Below are positions 52,732 through 60,356 of a DNA stretch of 64,000 bases, one piece after another. Each line of letters opens with the position of its first letter. Position 1 is the first letter of the stretch. The notes beneath the pieces were generated by a model. That model was not told the origin of the DNA and searched no databases. It saw nothing but the letters and a program-made list of their open reading frames with translations. A program made the position numbers and the translations under genes. Source of the DNA: CAZCFB01 sp964511535 (GTDB lineage Bacteria; Myxococcota_A; Polyangia; GCA-2747355; CAZCFB01); the NCBI GenBank assembly GCA_964511535.1, contig CAZEFW010000030.1, positions 1 through 64,000 of the forward strand, in the 5' to 3' direction.

Positions 52732-53622
52732 ATGAGCGATCAGAGCACAGGCGACAAGGACAACTTCGACGGCAGCACAAACGCTGCCAACTCCGCGATA
52801 GTAATGAGCGATGACCGCAAGGCGATCGTGGAACTCGACCCCGATCACCCCGGCTTTCGTGACACCGAGTACCGCGCGAGGCGCAACGCCATCGCGCAGA
52901 TAGCTCAGGAGTACGAGCCCGGCACTACGGTGCCGGACGCCCCGTACACCCCGGAGGAGCACGGGGTATGGCGTGCGGTTTGGGAACACCTGGCCCCGGC
53001 CCATGAGGCCCACGCCTGCGCCGAGTACAAGACCTGCTCCGCCCGGCTCGGCATGCCCCGCGACGAGATCCCGCAGTTGGAGCAGGTCTCGGCGCGCATC
53101 GAGGCGCTGAGCGGCTTCCGGCTCGAGCCGGTGGGCGGGCTGGTGCACCCCAAGGTGTTCCTCTCCACCCTGGGCAACGGCGTGTTCCTGTCGACCCAGT
53201 ACATCCGCCACCACTCCTCGCCGCTGTACACCCCCGAGCCGGATGTGGTGCACGAGCTCATCGGGCACGCCTCCATGCTGGCCTCTCCCAACTTCACCCG
53301 GCTCAACCGCCTCATCGGGGAGGCCGCGGCGCGAACGGAGAGCGACGAGGCCATCGAGCGCCTGGGCCGGATCTACTGGTTCACCATCGAGTTCGGCGTG
53401 CTGCGGGAAGACGGCGAGGTCAAGGCGTATGGCGCCGGCCTGCTGTCGTCGGCCGGCGAGCTGGAGGCCATGGGCGAGGCCGAGCACCGGCCGCTCGACT
53501 TCGACGCCATCACGGCCCAGGAGTACGACGTCACCAAGTACCAGCCGGTGCTCTTCTGCGCCGACTCGTTCGACCAGATGAACAGCGCCCTGGGCCAGTA
53601 CCTCGACGGCTGGACCGGCTAG
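52732..53622 (+). CDS. phhA: Phenylalanine-4-hydroxylase
   Basis: 296 aa, the size of monomeric bacterial enzymes. The iron ligands of aromatic amino acid hydroxylases are present: HELIGH (His174 and His179) and Glu220 in YWFTIEFGV. Further family marks are YTPEEHGVWR, GGLVHPKVFLSTLGNGVF and FCADSFDQM. It uses Fe(II), oxygen and tetrahydropterin to make tyrosine from phenylalanine in the cytoplasm. It stands alone, divergent from the ACP operon, with its own promoter. Tryptophan hydroxylation is a less likely alternative. Confidence 0.93.
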   Translation: MSDQSTGDKDNFDGSTNAANSAIVMSDDRKAIVELDPDHPGFRDTEYRARRNAIAQIAQEYEPGTTVPDAPYTPEEHGVWRAVWEHLAPAHEAHACAEYKTCSARLGMPRDEIPQLEQVSARIEALSGFRLEPVGGLVHPKVFLSTLGNGVFLSTQYIRHHSSPLYTPEPDVVHELIGHASMLASPNFTRLNRLIGEAAARTESDEAIERLGRIYWFTIEFGVLREDGEVKAYGAGLLSSAGELEAMGEAEHRPLDFDAITAQEYDVTKYQPVLFCADSFDQMNSALGQYLDGWTG

Positions 53623-53658
53623 CCGTCCCCATCTATAATCGCGGGCTGGAGTTTTACC

Positions 53659-54327
53659 TTGGATCTCTCACTAGATAAGGTCCGGGAGGCCGTCGTATTT
53701 CTCATCGCGTTGATCCTGTCAATCGCGGTGCATGAGTACGGCCACGCCATCTCGGCAGACAAGCTCGGGGACCGCACGCCCCGCCTTCAGGGGCGCGTGA
53801 CCCTCAACCCCATGGCGCACGCCGATCCCATCGGTACGCTGCTCTTCCCTGTCATCGCGGTGTTGATGAACACCGGCATCCTGTTCGGCTGGGGCAAACC
53901 AGTCCAGATCAACCCCATGTCCTTCACCCGCAAGCTGCGCATGAAGACCGCCCACCTCATCGTGGCCGCCGCAGGGCCGGCCATGAACGTGATCATGGCG
54001 GTGGTGCTGACCATCGTGCTCGGCATCTTGATGGTCACGGGCGTGCTGGACGGCAAGCCGGACATCCTCCAGGGCATCGCCATGGTGATCCAGCTGAACT
54101 GGGTGCTCTGCTTCTTCAACCTGATCCCGGTGCCGCCCCTGGACGGGGGCGCGGTGCTGGCGGGGTTGCTGCCCGATCGCTACGCGCGGCACATGGACTT
54201 CTTGCACCAGTACGGCTTCTTCATCCTCATCGGCTTGCTGGTCACCGGGGCGGTGCGGGTGTTCCTGTGGCCCGCCACCCAGATGATGCGCTTGACCCAG
54301 GAGATCCTGATCGCGGTGGTCAGGTAG
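53659..54327 (+). CDS. Site-2 protease-like M50 family metalloprotease
   Basis: 222 aa from TTG 53659, with GGAG 7 nt upstream. There are four to five membrane segments. Zinc ligands are in HEYGH (25-29) and the third ligand in PVPPLDGG (~D158). It is the short Rip-type form without a PDZ domain, which cleaves proteins within the membrane. It lies just before scpA, scpB and rluB, a neighbourhood seen in many bacteria. Confidence 0.88.
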   Translation: MDLSLDKVREAVVFLIALILSIAVHEYGHAISADKLGDRTPRLQGRVTLNPMAHADPIGTLLFPVIAVLMNTGILFGWGKPVQINPMSFTRKLRMKTAHLIVAAAGPAMNVIMAVVLTIVLGILMVTGVLDGKPDILQGIAMVIQLNWVLCFFNLIPVPPLDGGAVLAGLLPDRYARHMDFLHQYGFFILIGLLVTGAVRVFLWPATQMMRLTQEILIAVVR

Positions 54328-54334
54328 CCCGAGC

Positions 54335-55135
54335 ATGTCGGACGCGCCGGGAGAGGAGGGGTACCGCGTCGTCCTGCCCGAGTTCGAGGGGCCGCTCGAC
54401 CTGCTGCTGCACCTGGTCAAGCGCCACGAGCTCGACATCTTCGACATCCCCATCTCGTTCATCACCGAGAAGTACCTCGAGTACATCGACATGATGCAGG
54501 CGCTGAACCTGGACGTGGCCGGGGAGTACCTGCTCATGGCCGCCACCCTGGCGTTCATCAAGTCGCGGGAGATGCTGCCCCGGCCCGAGGAGCTGGAGGA
54601 GGACGAGGAGGACGAGGGCGATCCGCGGCAGGAGTTGATCCGTCGGCTGCTGGAGTACCAGAAGTACCGGAAGGCGGCCGAGCAGCTGGTGGACCGGCCG
54701 CTGCTGGAGCGCCAGGTCTGGACCCGCGGCGCCGAGGAGGAGAAGCCGAACCCCGACGACCAGCCGCTACGACAGGTGAGCAGCTTCGCGCTCGTGGAGG
54801 CGCTGGCCCAGGCCATGGCCAGGGTCAAGGTGAAACAAGTCCACGACGTGGTGGTGGACCGCATCTCCATCACCGACCGGCTCAACGAGCTGGTGGACTC
54901 GCTGCGGGACATCGGCGCCGTGAGATTCTTCGACTGCTTCAACACCGACAAGCCGCCGGCCCAACTGCGGCACGAGCTTGTGGTGACGTTCATGGCCGTG
55001 CTGGAGATGGCGCGCCTCGGTATGGTGAGCATCCTGCAGCACGAGGACCTGGGCGACATCTACCTCAAGGGCACCGAGGCCCTGCGCAACGTGGAAGACG
55101 TGGAGGCGTCGTTCGAGCCCCCACCCGAGGAGTGA
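54335..55135 (+). CDS. scpA: Segregation and condensation protein A
   Basis: 266 aa. It has the kleisin N-terminus FEGPLDLLLHLVKRHELDIFDIPISFITEKYLEYI, a middle acidic linker, and the C-terminal winged helix (VTFMAVLEMARLGMVSILQHEDLGDIYLK). ScpA bridges the SMC dimer and ScpB to compact and segregate the chromosome. It starts 7 nt after the M50 gene and ends 4 nt before scpB. Confidence 0.95.
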   Translation: MSDAPGEEGYRVVLPEFEGPLDLLLHLVKRHELDIFDIPISFITEKYLEYIDMMQALNLDVAGEYLLMAATLAFIKSREMLPRPEELEEDEEDEGDPRQELIRRLLEYQKYRKAAEQLVDRPLLERQVWTRGAEEEKPNPDDQPLRQVSSFALVEALAQAMARVKVKQVHDVVVDRISITDRLNELVDSLRDIGAVRFFDCFNTDKPPAQLRHELVVTFMAVLEMARLGMVSILQHEDLGDIYLKGTEALRNVEDVEASFEPPPEE

Positions 55136-55139
55136 GCGG

Positions 55140-56093
55140 ATGGCGATCAAGGAAATCATCGAGAGCCTGATCTTCGCGGCGGAGGAGCCGTTGACCGTGG
55201 CGCAGCTCAAGCAGCTGACTAACAGCAAGAGCACCGAGGGGATCCGCGAGGCGCTGCGGGACATGGAGGCGGAGTACGAGACCTCCGGCATCCAGCTGCG
55301 CAAGGTGGGCGGGGGGTACCAGTTCCGTACCCACCCGGACAACGCCCGCTGGGTGCGCAAGCTGCACGCGACCCGCGCGCCGCGGTTGACCCGGGCCATG
55401 CTGGAGACCCTGGCGATCATCGCCTACCGCCAGCCGGTGACGCGGCCGGAGATCGAGGAGATCCGCGGGGTGGACAGCGGCTCCACCATCAGGGTGCTGC
55501 TGGAGCGCAACATGATCCGCATCACCGGCAAGAAGGAGGAGCCGGGGCGGCCGATCCTGTACGGCACCACGCGGCTGTTCATGGAGTTCTTCGCGCTGCG
55601 GGACCTCAAGGACCTGCCCACGCTCAAGGAGTTCACCGAGCTGAACGAGGAGAACGCCGAGGAGGTGGAGCTGAAGTACGGCACGCCAGAGGAGGCGGAG
55701 GCGGCGGTGGCCGCCCAGCGCGGCGAGACGCCGCCGGAGCAGGGGGAGGCGGCGGAAGCAGGCGCCGAGCCCGAGGCCGCGGCCGAACAGGAGGAGGAGG
55801 GCGAGCGCAAGCCCACGCCGGCGGAGATCGCCGAGAGCATGCGCGCCCTGCGGGAGCAGCAGGCCGAGGAGGAGCGGCGGCTGGAGGAGGAGGATGACCA
55901 GGTGTTCGGCGCCCTGGACGAGGCCATGGATCTCGCCGTGTCGGTGGTCAAAGATCACAGTCGGCAGGAAGAGGAGCGCGAGCTGCAGGAGCAGGAGCGG
56001 GTCAAGGAGAAGCTCGGGCTGGCAGGGGATGAAGTGGACGGGGGGGATGGATCGACTGCGGCTACGGCTACGGCCACGGATGAAGCGACATGA
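55140..56093 (+). CDS. scpB: Segregation and condensation protein B with long acidic tail
   Basis: 317 aa. Residues 1-180 are the usual two winged-helix domains (IIESLIFAAEEPLTVAQLKQL, LTRAMLETLAIIAYRQPVTRPEIEEIRGVDS, RPILYGTTRLFMEFFAL). The remaining ~135 residues are an extra Glu/Ala-rich, probably coiled tail (AAEQEEEGERKPTPAEIAESMRALREQ), which most ScpB proteins lack. It partners with ScpA and SMC. Its stop overlaps the rluB start. Confidence 0.93.
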   Translation: MAIKEIIESLIFAAEEPLTVAQLKQLTNSKSTEGIREALRDMEAEYETSGIQLRKVGGGYQFRTHPDNARWVRKLHATRAPRLTRAMLETLAIIAYRQPVTRPEIEEIRGVDSGSTIRVLLERNMIRITGKKEEPGRPILYGTTRLFMEFFALRDLKDLPTLKEFTELNEENAEEVELKYGTPEEAEAAVAAQRGETPPEQGEAAEAGAEPEAAAEQEEEGERKPTPAEIAESMRALREQQAEEERRLEEEDDQVFGALDEAMDLAVSVVKDHSRQEEERELQEQERVKEKLGLAGDEVDGGDGSTAATATATDEAT

Positions 56094-56887
56094 TCAGGTT
56101 GCAGAAGTATCTGGCGCAGGCGGGGATCGATTCGCGGCGCAAGTGTGAGGCGCTAATCACTGCGGGGCGGGTGCGGGTCAACGGCAAGGTTGTGCGCGAG
56201 CTCGGCACCAAGGTGGACCCGCACCAGGACCGGGTGCAGTTCGACGGCCAGCGGGTGATGCCCGAGGACCTGGTCTGGTTCGCGCTATACAAGCCGGACG
56301 CCACGGTGTGCACCGCCGAGGATCCCCAGGGCCGGGAGACAGTGCTCGACGTGCTGGGCGAGCAGGGGGTGAGGGTGTTCCCGGTGGGGCGGCTCGATTA
56401 TCACACCCAGGGGCTGCTGCTGTTGACCAACGACGGCGAGCTGGCCGCGGCGCTGGCTCATCCGCGCAGCCAGGTGCCGCGCACCTACCACGTGAAGGTC
56501 AAGGGCGGGGTCAGCATGGCGCAGATTGAGCAGCTCCAGGCGGGGGTGGACCTGGACGGCTTCACGGTCAAGGCGCGCGTGGGCGTGCTGGGCGAGACCG
56601 AGAAGAACAGCTGGCTCGAGATGGAGATCTCCCAGGGGCTGAACCACCAGATCCATCGCATGGTGGAGGAGGTGGGGGGCAAGGTGCTCAAGATCATCCG
56701 CATCGCATTCGGCCCCATCACCGTCGAGGGGCTGCGGCCGGGGCGCAACCGGCGGCTGAACCAGAAGGAGCTCAACGAGCTGCGCGATGCCGCGGGGGTG
56801 CCAGTGGCGCGGCGACAGGCGCGCAAGGGGCAGGGGGGCCGACGCGGCCGGCGGAGCGGCAAAAACGCAAGAAGCAGAAAGAAGTAG
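56090..56887 (+). CDS. rluB: Ribosomal large-subunit pseudouridine synthase B-type
   Basis: 265 aa. It has an S4 domain (MIRLQKYLAQAGIDSRRKCEALI), then the RsuA/RluB catalytic motif GRLDYHTQGLLLLTNDG with Asp103 as nucleophile, and EGRNRQ-equivalent GLNHQIHRMVEEVG. The C-terminal ~25 residues are very basic. It makes one pseudouridine in 23S rRNA; the choice between RluB, RluE and RluF is by context with scpAB. Start ATG overlaps the scpB stop (ATGA). Confidence 0.9.
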   Translation: MIRLQKYLAQAGIDSRRKCEALITAGRVRVNGKVVRELGTKVDPHQDRVQFDGQRVMPEDLVWFALYKPDATVCTAEDPQGRETVLDVLGEQGVRVFPVGRLDYHTQGLLLLTNDGELAAALAHPRSQVPRTYHVKVKGGVSMAQIEQLQAGVDLDGFTVKARVGVLGETEKNSWLEMEISQGLNHQIHRMVEEVGGKVLKIIRIAFGPITVEGLRPGRNRRLNQKELNELRDAAGVPVARRQARKGQGGRRGRRSGKNARSRKK

Positions 56888-56902
56888 TACAATGGCCCGG
56901 TG

Positions 56903-58804
56903 ATGGCGAACCGGCGCGGCGTACTGTTATCCATTGCACTTTTCCTCGGCGGCTGTCTCGTGGGGGACCTGGTGCCCGAGGGCCGTCCGTGTGGGCCGAA
57001 TCAGCCATGCGGCCCCGGCACGGTGTGCAACGGCGCCAGCGGCACCTGCGTGTCCCAGGGCGGCGGCAAGGACGCCCGGCCGGACAGCAACCCGCACAAG
57101 AAGGATGCCCGGGCGGACGCTCGCGACGCCATGGCTGATCGCGGAGACCTGCGCAAGCCAGACACCCGCTCGCCGGACCAGTTCGTGGCGCCGGACGGCG
57201 GGTGCCCCAAGGGCAAGACCTATTGCAACGGGGTGTGCGCGGACCTCGCCACCGACAAGAAGCACTGCGGGGCATGCAACTCCGCGTGCAAGGCCAACGC
57301 TGACATCTGCGTGGCGGGCAAGTGCTACTGCGGCACCACGGCCAAGGTGTGCGGCATCGGGCTGGACTGCGTATCGGGCAAGTGCCGCTGCAAGCCTGGC
57401 GGCCGCTGCAAGGGGTGCTGCCAGGGCGACACCTGCGTGGCCATGTCGGCCCAGAAATCCACCCTCTGCGGCAAGGGGGGCATGACCTGCAAGACCTGCG
57501 TGGACGGCAACCTCTGCACCGTGGAGAGCTGCTCGTTGGGGCAGTGCAAGATCGCCAACGCGCCCTCCACCACCAAGTGCAACGACTCCAGGTCGTGCAC
57601 CTACAACGACCAGTGCGCCGGGGGGAAGTGCGTCGGGCTGCCCTACTACTGCGACGACAAGAAGGTGTGCACCACCGACACCTGCACCGGCGTGAACAAG
57701 GGGTGCACCCACACGGTCAAGACTGGCTACTGTCTCATCGGCGGGGTGTGCTACGCCAACGGCTACACCAATACCGCCGCGAGCCACGGCTGCTTCTATT
57801 GCAACGCATCCAAGAACAAGACCATGTGGTCCTACAAGCTGGGATGCGTGGTGACCCTGGCGGGCATGGGATCCTCGGGGCTGGTCAACGGGGCGGCCAC
57901 CAGCGCCCGGTTCAACTCCCCCATGGGGCTGGCCACCGATTCCACGGGCACCAAGGTGTGGGTGGCCGACCGGTCCAACAACGTGATCCGGCAGATCTAC
58001 AACAAGCAGGTCACCACCTTCGCGGGCAGCACCTATGGCTACAAGGACGGGTCCGCCACCACGGCGCAGTTCAGGGTGCCCAGCGATCTGGCCCGGGACT
58101 CCACGGGCAAGATGTATGTGGCCGACCGGGATAACCACTGCATCCGGGTGGTGTTCAGTAGCGGCTCCGTCAGCACGGCGGCCGGCACCTGCGGCCTCTC
58201 TGGCACCACCGACGGGCTGGCCAACGTGGCGAAGTTCAACTCGCCACAGGGGCTGATCATGGACGGCGACAACACGATCTACATCGCCGACACGGCCAAC
58301 CACCGCATCCGCCGGCTGTACTACGCCAACGTCTACACCCAGGCTGGCTCCTCCTACGGCTACGTCGACGGCGCCAGCACCGCGGCGAAGTTCTACGCGC
58401 CCATCGCGCTGTCCCTGTACAACAAGAACGGCTTCTACATCGCCGACATGTACAACCACCGCATCCGCCGGATCTATGGCACGACCACCTACACCCTGGC
58501 GGGCAGCGGGCAGGGCTTCGTCGTCGGTCCCCTGGCCACCGCCAAGTTTTACTACCCGCGCGGCGTGGCGGTGGGACCCAGCGGCGAGGTATATGTGTCC
58601 GACTCGGGCAACAACGTCATCCGGCGCATCTGGGCCGCCCAGGCAGTGGTCTTCGCCGGCTCCGCCTCCGGTTACCAGGGGTTCGTGGACGGCCACACCA
58701 CCTCGGCGCGGTTCAAGCAGCCGTACGGCCTGGCCGTCGCCAACGGCATGCTGTTCATCGCGGACACCGGCAACCACGCCATCCGGGTCATGGCCATCAA
58801 GTAG
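56903..58804 (+). CDS. Cys-rich NHL-repeat lipoprotein
   Basis: 633 aa from ATG 56903 (a GTG precedes it). The lipobox LFLGGC is followed by a short spacer with DARPDSN and ADRGDLRKPD motifs. About 200 residues then carry more than 40 Cys (CGACNSACKANADIC, CKPGGRCKGCCQGDTC). Six to seven NHL units follow (VWVADRSNNVIRQIY, MYVADRDNHCIRVVF, FIADTGNHAIRVMAIK). It is a paralogue of the protein at 36972 with a larger Cys-rich part. Probably surface-exposed, with unknown ligand. The next gene has its ribosome site over this stop codon. Confidence 0.85.
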   Translation: MANRRGVLLSIALFLGGCLVGDLVPEGRPCGPNQPCGPGTVCNGASGTCVSQGGGKDARPDSNPHKKDARADARDAMADRGDLRKPDTRSPDQFVAPDGGCPKGKTYCNGVCADLATDKKHCGACNSACKANADICVAGKCYCGTTAKVCGIGLDCVSGKCRCKPGGRCKGCCQGDTCVAMSAQKSTLCGKGGMTCKTCVDGNLCTVESCSLGQCKIANAPSTTKCNDSRSCTYNDQCAGGKCVGLPYYCDDKKVCTTDTCTGVNKGCTHTVKTGYCLIGGVCYANGYTNTAASHGCFYCNASKNKTMWSYKLGCVVTLAGMGSSGLVNGAATSARFNSPMGLATDSTGTKVWVADRSNNVIRQIYNKQVTTFAGSTYGYKDGSATTAQFRVPSDLARDSTGKMYVADRDNHCIRVVFSSGSVSTAAGTCGLSGTTDGLANVAKFNSPQGLIMDGDNTIYIADTANHRIRRLYYANVYTQAGSSYGYVDGASTAAKFYAPIALSLYNKNGFYIADMYNHRIRRIYGTTTYTLAGSGQGFVVGPLATAKFYYPRGVAVGPSGEVYVSDSGNNVIRRIWAAQAVVFAGSASGYQGFVDGHTTSARFKQPYGLAVANGMLFIADTGNHAIRVMAIK

Positions 58805-58814
58805 GAGGCGCTCC

Positions 58815-59207
58815 ATTTCGAACCTGGTCGACTCCCGAGATGTTCTGGACCCGGACGCCAAGACTCGGGACGACTTCAGGGCCCGCATCGTCGGGTACTG
58901 GCGCCGGGTGGGCCCCAACGCCTGGGACCCCTACCGCTTCCGGAGCGAGCAGGGCGGGGAACTCGAGGTGCTGCCCGGGTTGAAGGTTCAGACCGAGCGA
59001 CATGGCGCGAGGCTGCGCATGCGCAAGGAGGGGCGGGTGGTGCGAGTGGAGTGGATCCCCGAGGCAGATGACTGGGGGCAGATGGGGCGCAGCGCCTCAC
59101 CGCGGGAGATCCGGGAGTACTTCCTCGCGACCTACCTGGAGATCTTCGACGAGGACAAGGGGAAAGGGCTGACGGCGGTGTTGGCGTCGAAGATTCTGGA
59201 CAAGTGA
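58815..59207 (+). CDS. Hypothetical protein apparently starting at ATT
   Basis: About 130 aa. A perfect AGGAGG (58803-58808) overlaps the stop of the NHL gene, and exactly 6 nt later comes ATT 58815 in the coding frame; no ATG, GTG or TTG lies near. CTG 58824 is 15 nt away, too far for the usual spacing. The protein begins SNLVDSRDVLDPDAKTRDDF and has a beta-rich middle (GELEVLPGLKVQTERHGARLRMR). It ends in a helix (REIREYFLATYLEIFDE). The family is not recognised. AUU starts are known for infC, where they make expression depend on IF3. Confidence 0.55.
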   Translation: MSNLVDSRDVLDPDAKTRDDFRARIVGYWRRVGPNAWDPYRFRSEQGGELEVLPGLKVQTERHGARLRMRKEGRVVRVEWIPEADDWGQMGRSASPREIREYFLATYLEIFDEDKGKGLTAVLASKILDK

Positions 59208-59267
59208 CGGCGACCTGCGGCCGCCGAATGCCAGAGTGCCAGAACGCCGGGATGCCAGAACGCCGGG
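59208..59267. repeat. Hairpin plus octamer repeat, copy 2
   Basis: CGGCG (59208-59212) pairs with CGCCG (59222-59226). Five 8-bp units follow: ATGCCAGA, GTGCCAGA, ACGCCGGG, ATGCCAGA, ACGCCGGG (59228-59267). Both the CCTGCGG loop and the octamer match the copy at 18922-18981. Confidence 0.7.
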
Positions 59268-59332
59268 ATGATTCCAGGTCGGCCTCGCCCATCAGGTAGA
59301 CGCTCGGCCGCGCGGCCCCCCGCCGTCGCTGT

Positions 59333-60346
59333 TCATTTTTGATTTCTTGTTTCTTGTTCCTTGTTTTTTGTTCCACCCAACAACCGCCGCGCCGCCACCG
59401 TCGGCGGCACCTCCCCTTCGGCCACTGCCTCCTCCAGCCCCGGCAGCATCGCCTTGACCCGCGCCTCCCGGTAGAACCTCCGCTCCAGCTCCTGCTGCAC
59501 GGTGGTGCGCATCCACTCCAGGGCCTGGTCTCGGCGGCGGACCTGCAGGAAGCCGCTCTGCTCCACCTGCTGGAAGAACCGGTCCGCCAGGGCCCACAGG
59601 TCGTCCACGCCGTCGCCGGTGAGGCCAGAGCAGGCGAGCACCTCCACGATCCAGTCCGGGGTGGGCGAGGCGAGCAGCGCGCGGGCCGCGGCGTAGGAGG
59701 CGCGGGTCCGCTCGGCCGCCTCCACGCCGTCGCCGTCTGCCTTGTTGACGCACAGGATATCGGCCAGCTCCACCACGCCGCGCTTGATCCCCTGCAGCTC
59801 GTCACCGCCGCCGGGCAGCAGCAGCAGCAGGAAGAGGTCGACCATGGCGCGGATGGCCACCTCGCTCTGGCCCACCCCCACCGTCTCCACCAGCACCACG
59901 TCGAAGCCCGCGGCCTCGCACAGCAGCATCGCCTCCCGCGTTCGCCGGGCCACGCCGCCCAGGGTCTCGCCGGCCGGCGATGGGCGGATGTAGGCCCGCT
60001 CGTCTGCGGCCAGCTCGGGCATGCGGGTCTTGTCCCCGAGGATGGAGCCGCGGCTCAGGGTGCTCGACGGGTCCACCGCCAGCACCGCCACCCGCGACCC
60101 CGCAGCGGTGAGGCGCAGCCCGAGGGTCTCGATGAGCGTGCTCTTGCCCACCCCCGGCGCGCCCGTGATGCCCACGCGGCGGGCCTGGCCAGCCCGCGGG
60201 CTCAGCGCCGCCAGCAGCTCGGCGGCCAGATCCTGGTGGGCGTCGGCGCGGCTCTCCACCAGCGTGATGGCCCGGGCCAGCACGCGACGGTCGCCGGCGA
60301 GCACGCCGTCGACATACTCCTGCAGCGGGAGCGGAGACCGGGCCAT
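59333..60346 (-). CDS. meaB: Methylmalonyl-CoA mutase-associated GTPase
   Basis: 337 aa. It has Walker A GAPGVGKST (~62-70), VDPSS, switch and Asp/Glu residues in VLVETVGVGQSE, and G4 CVNKADG, all typical of MeaB/ArgK. MeaB loads adenosylcobalamin into methylmalonyl-CoA mutase and protects it from inactivation. It starts 10 nt after mutB. The last ~13 residues (GTKNKEQETRNQK) are encoded by a heptamer microsatellite and are unlike any MeaB tail, so the original stop was probably lost or moved. Confidence 0.93.
   Translation of the reverse strand: MARSPLPLQEYVDGVLAGDRRVLARAITLVESRADAHQDLAAELLAALSPRAGQARRVGITGAPGVGKSTLIETLGLRLTAAGSRVAVLAVDPSSTLSRGSILGDKTRMPELAADERAYIRPSPAGETLGGVARRTREAMLLCEAAGFDVVLVETVGVGQSEVAIRAMVDLFLLLLLPGGGDELQGIKRGVVELADILCVNKADGDGVEAAERTRASYAAARALLASPTPDWIVEVLACSGLTGDGVDDLWALADRFFQQVEQSGFLQVRRRDQALEWMRTTVQQELERRFYREARVKAMLPGLEEAVAEGEVPPTVAARRLLGGTKNKEQETRNQK
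59344..59371. repeat. Heptamer microsatellite inside the meaB 3' end
   Basis: TTCTTGT, TTCTTGT, TCCTTGT and TTTTTGT lie in tandem and encode part of the odd C-terminal tail of MeaB on the minus strand. The block is AT-rich in a very GC-rich gene. Confidence 0.75.
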
Positions 60347-60356
60347 GGGCGCGCGG

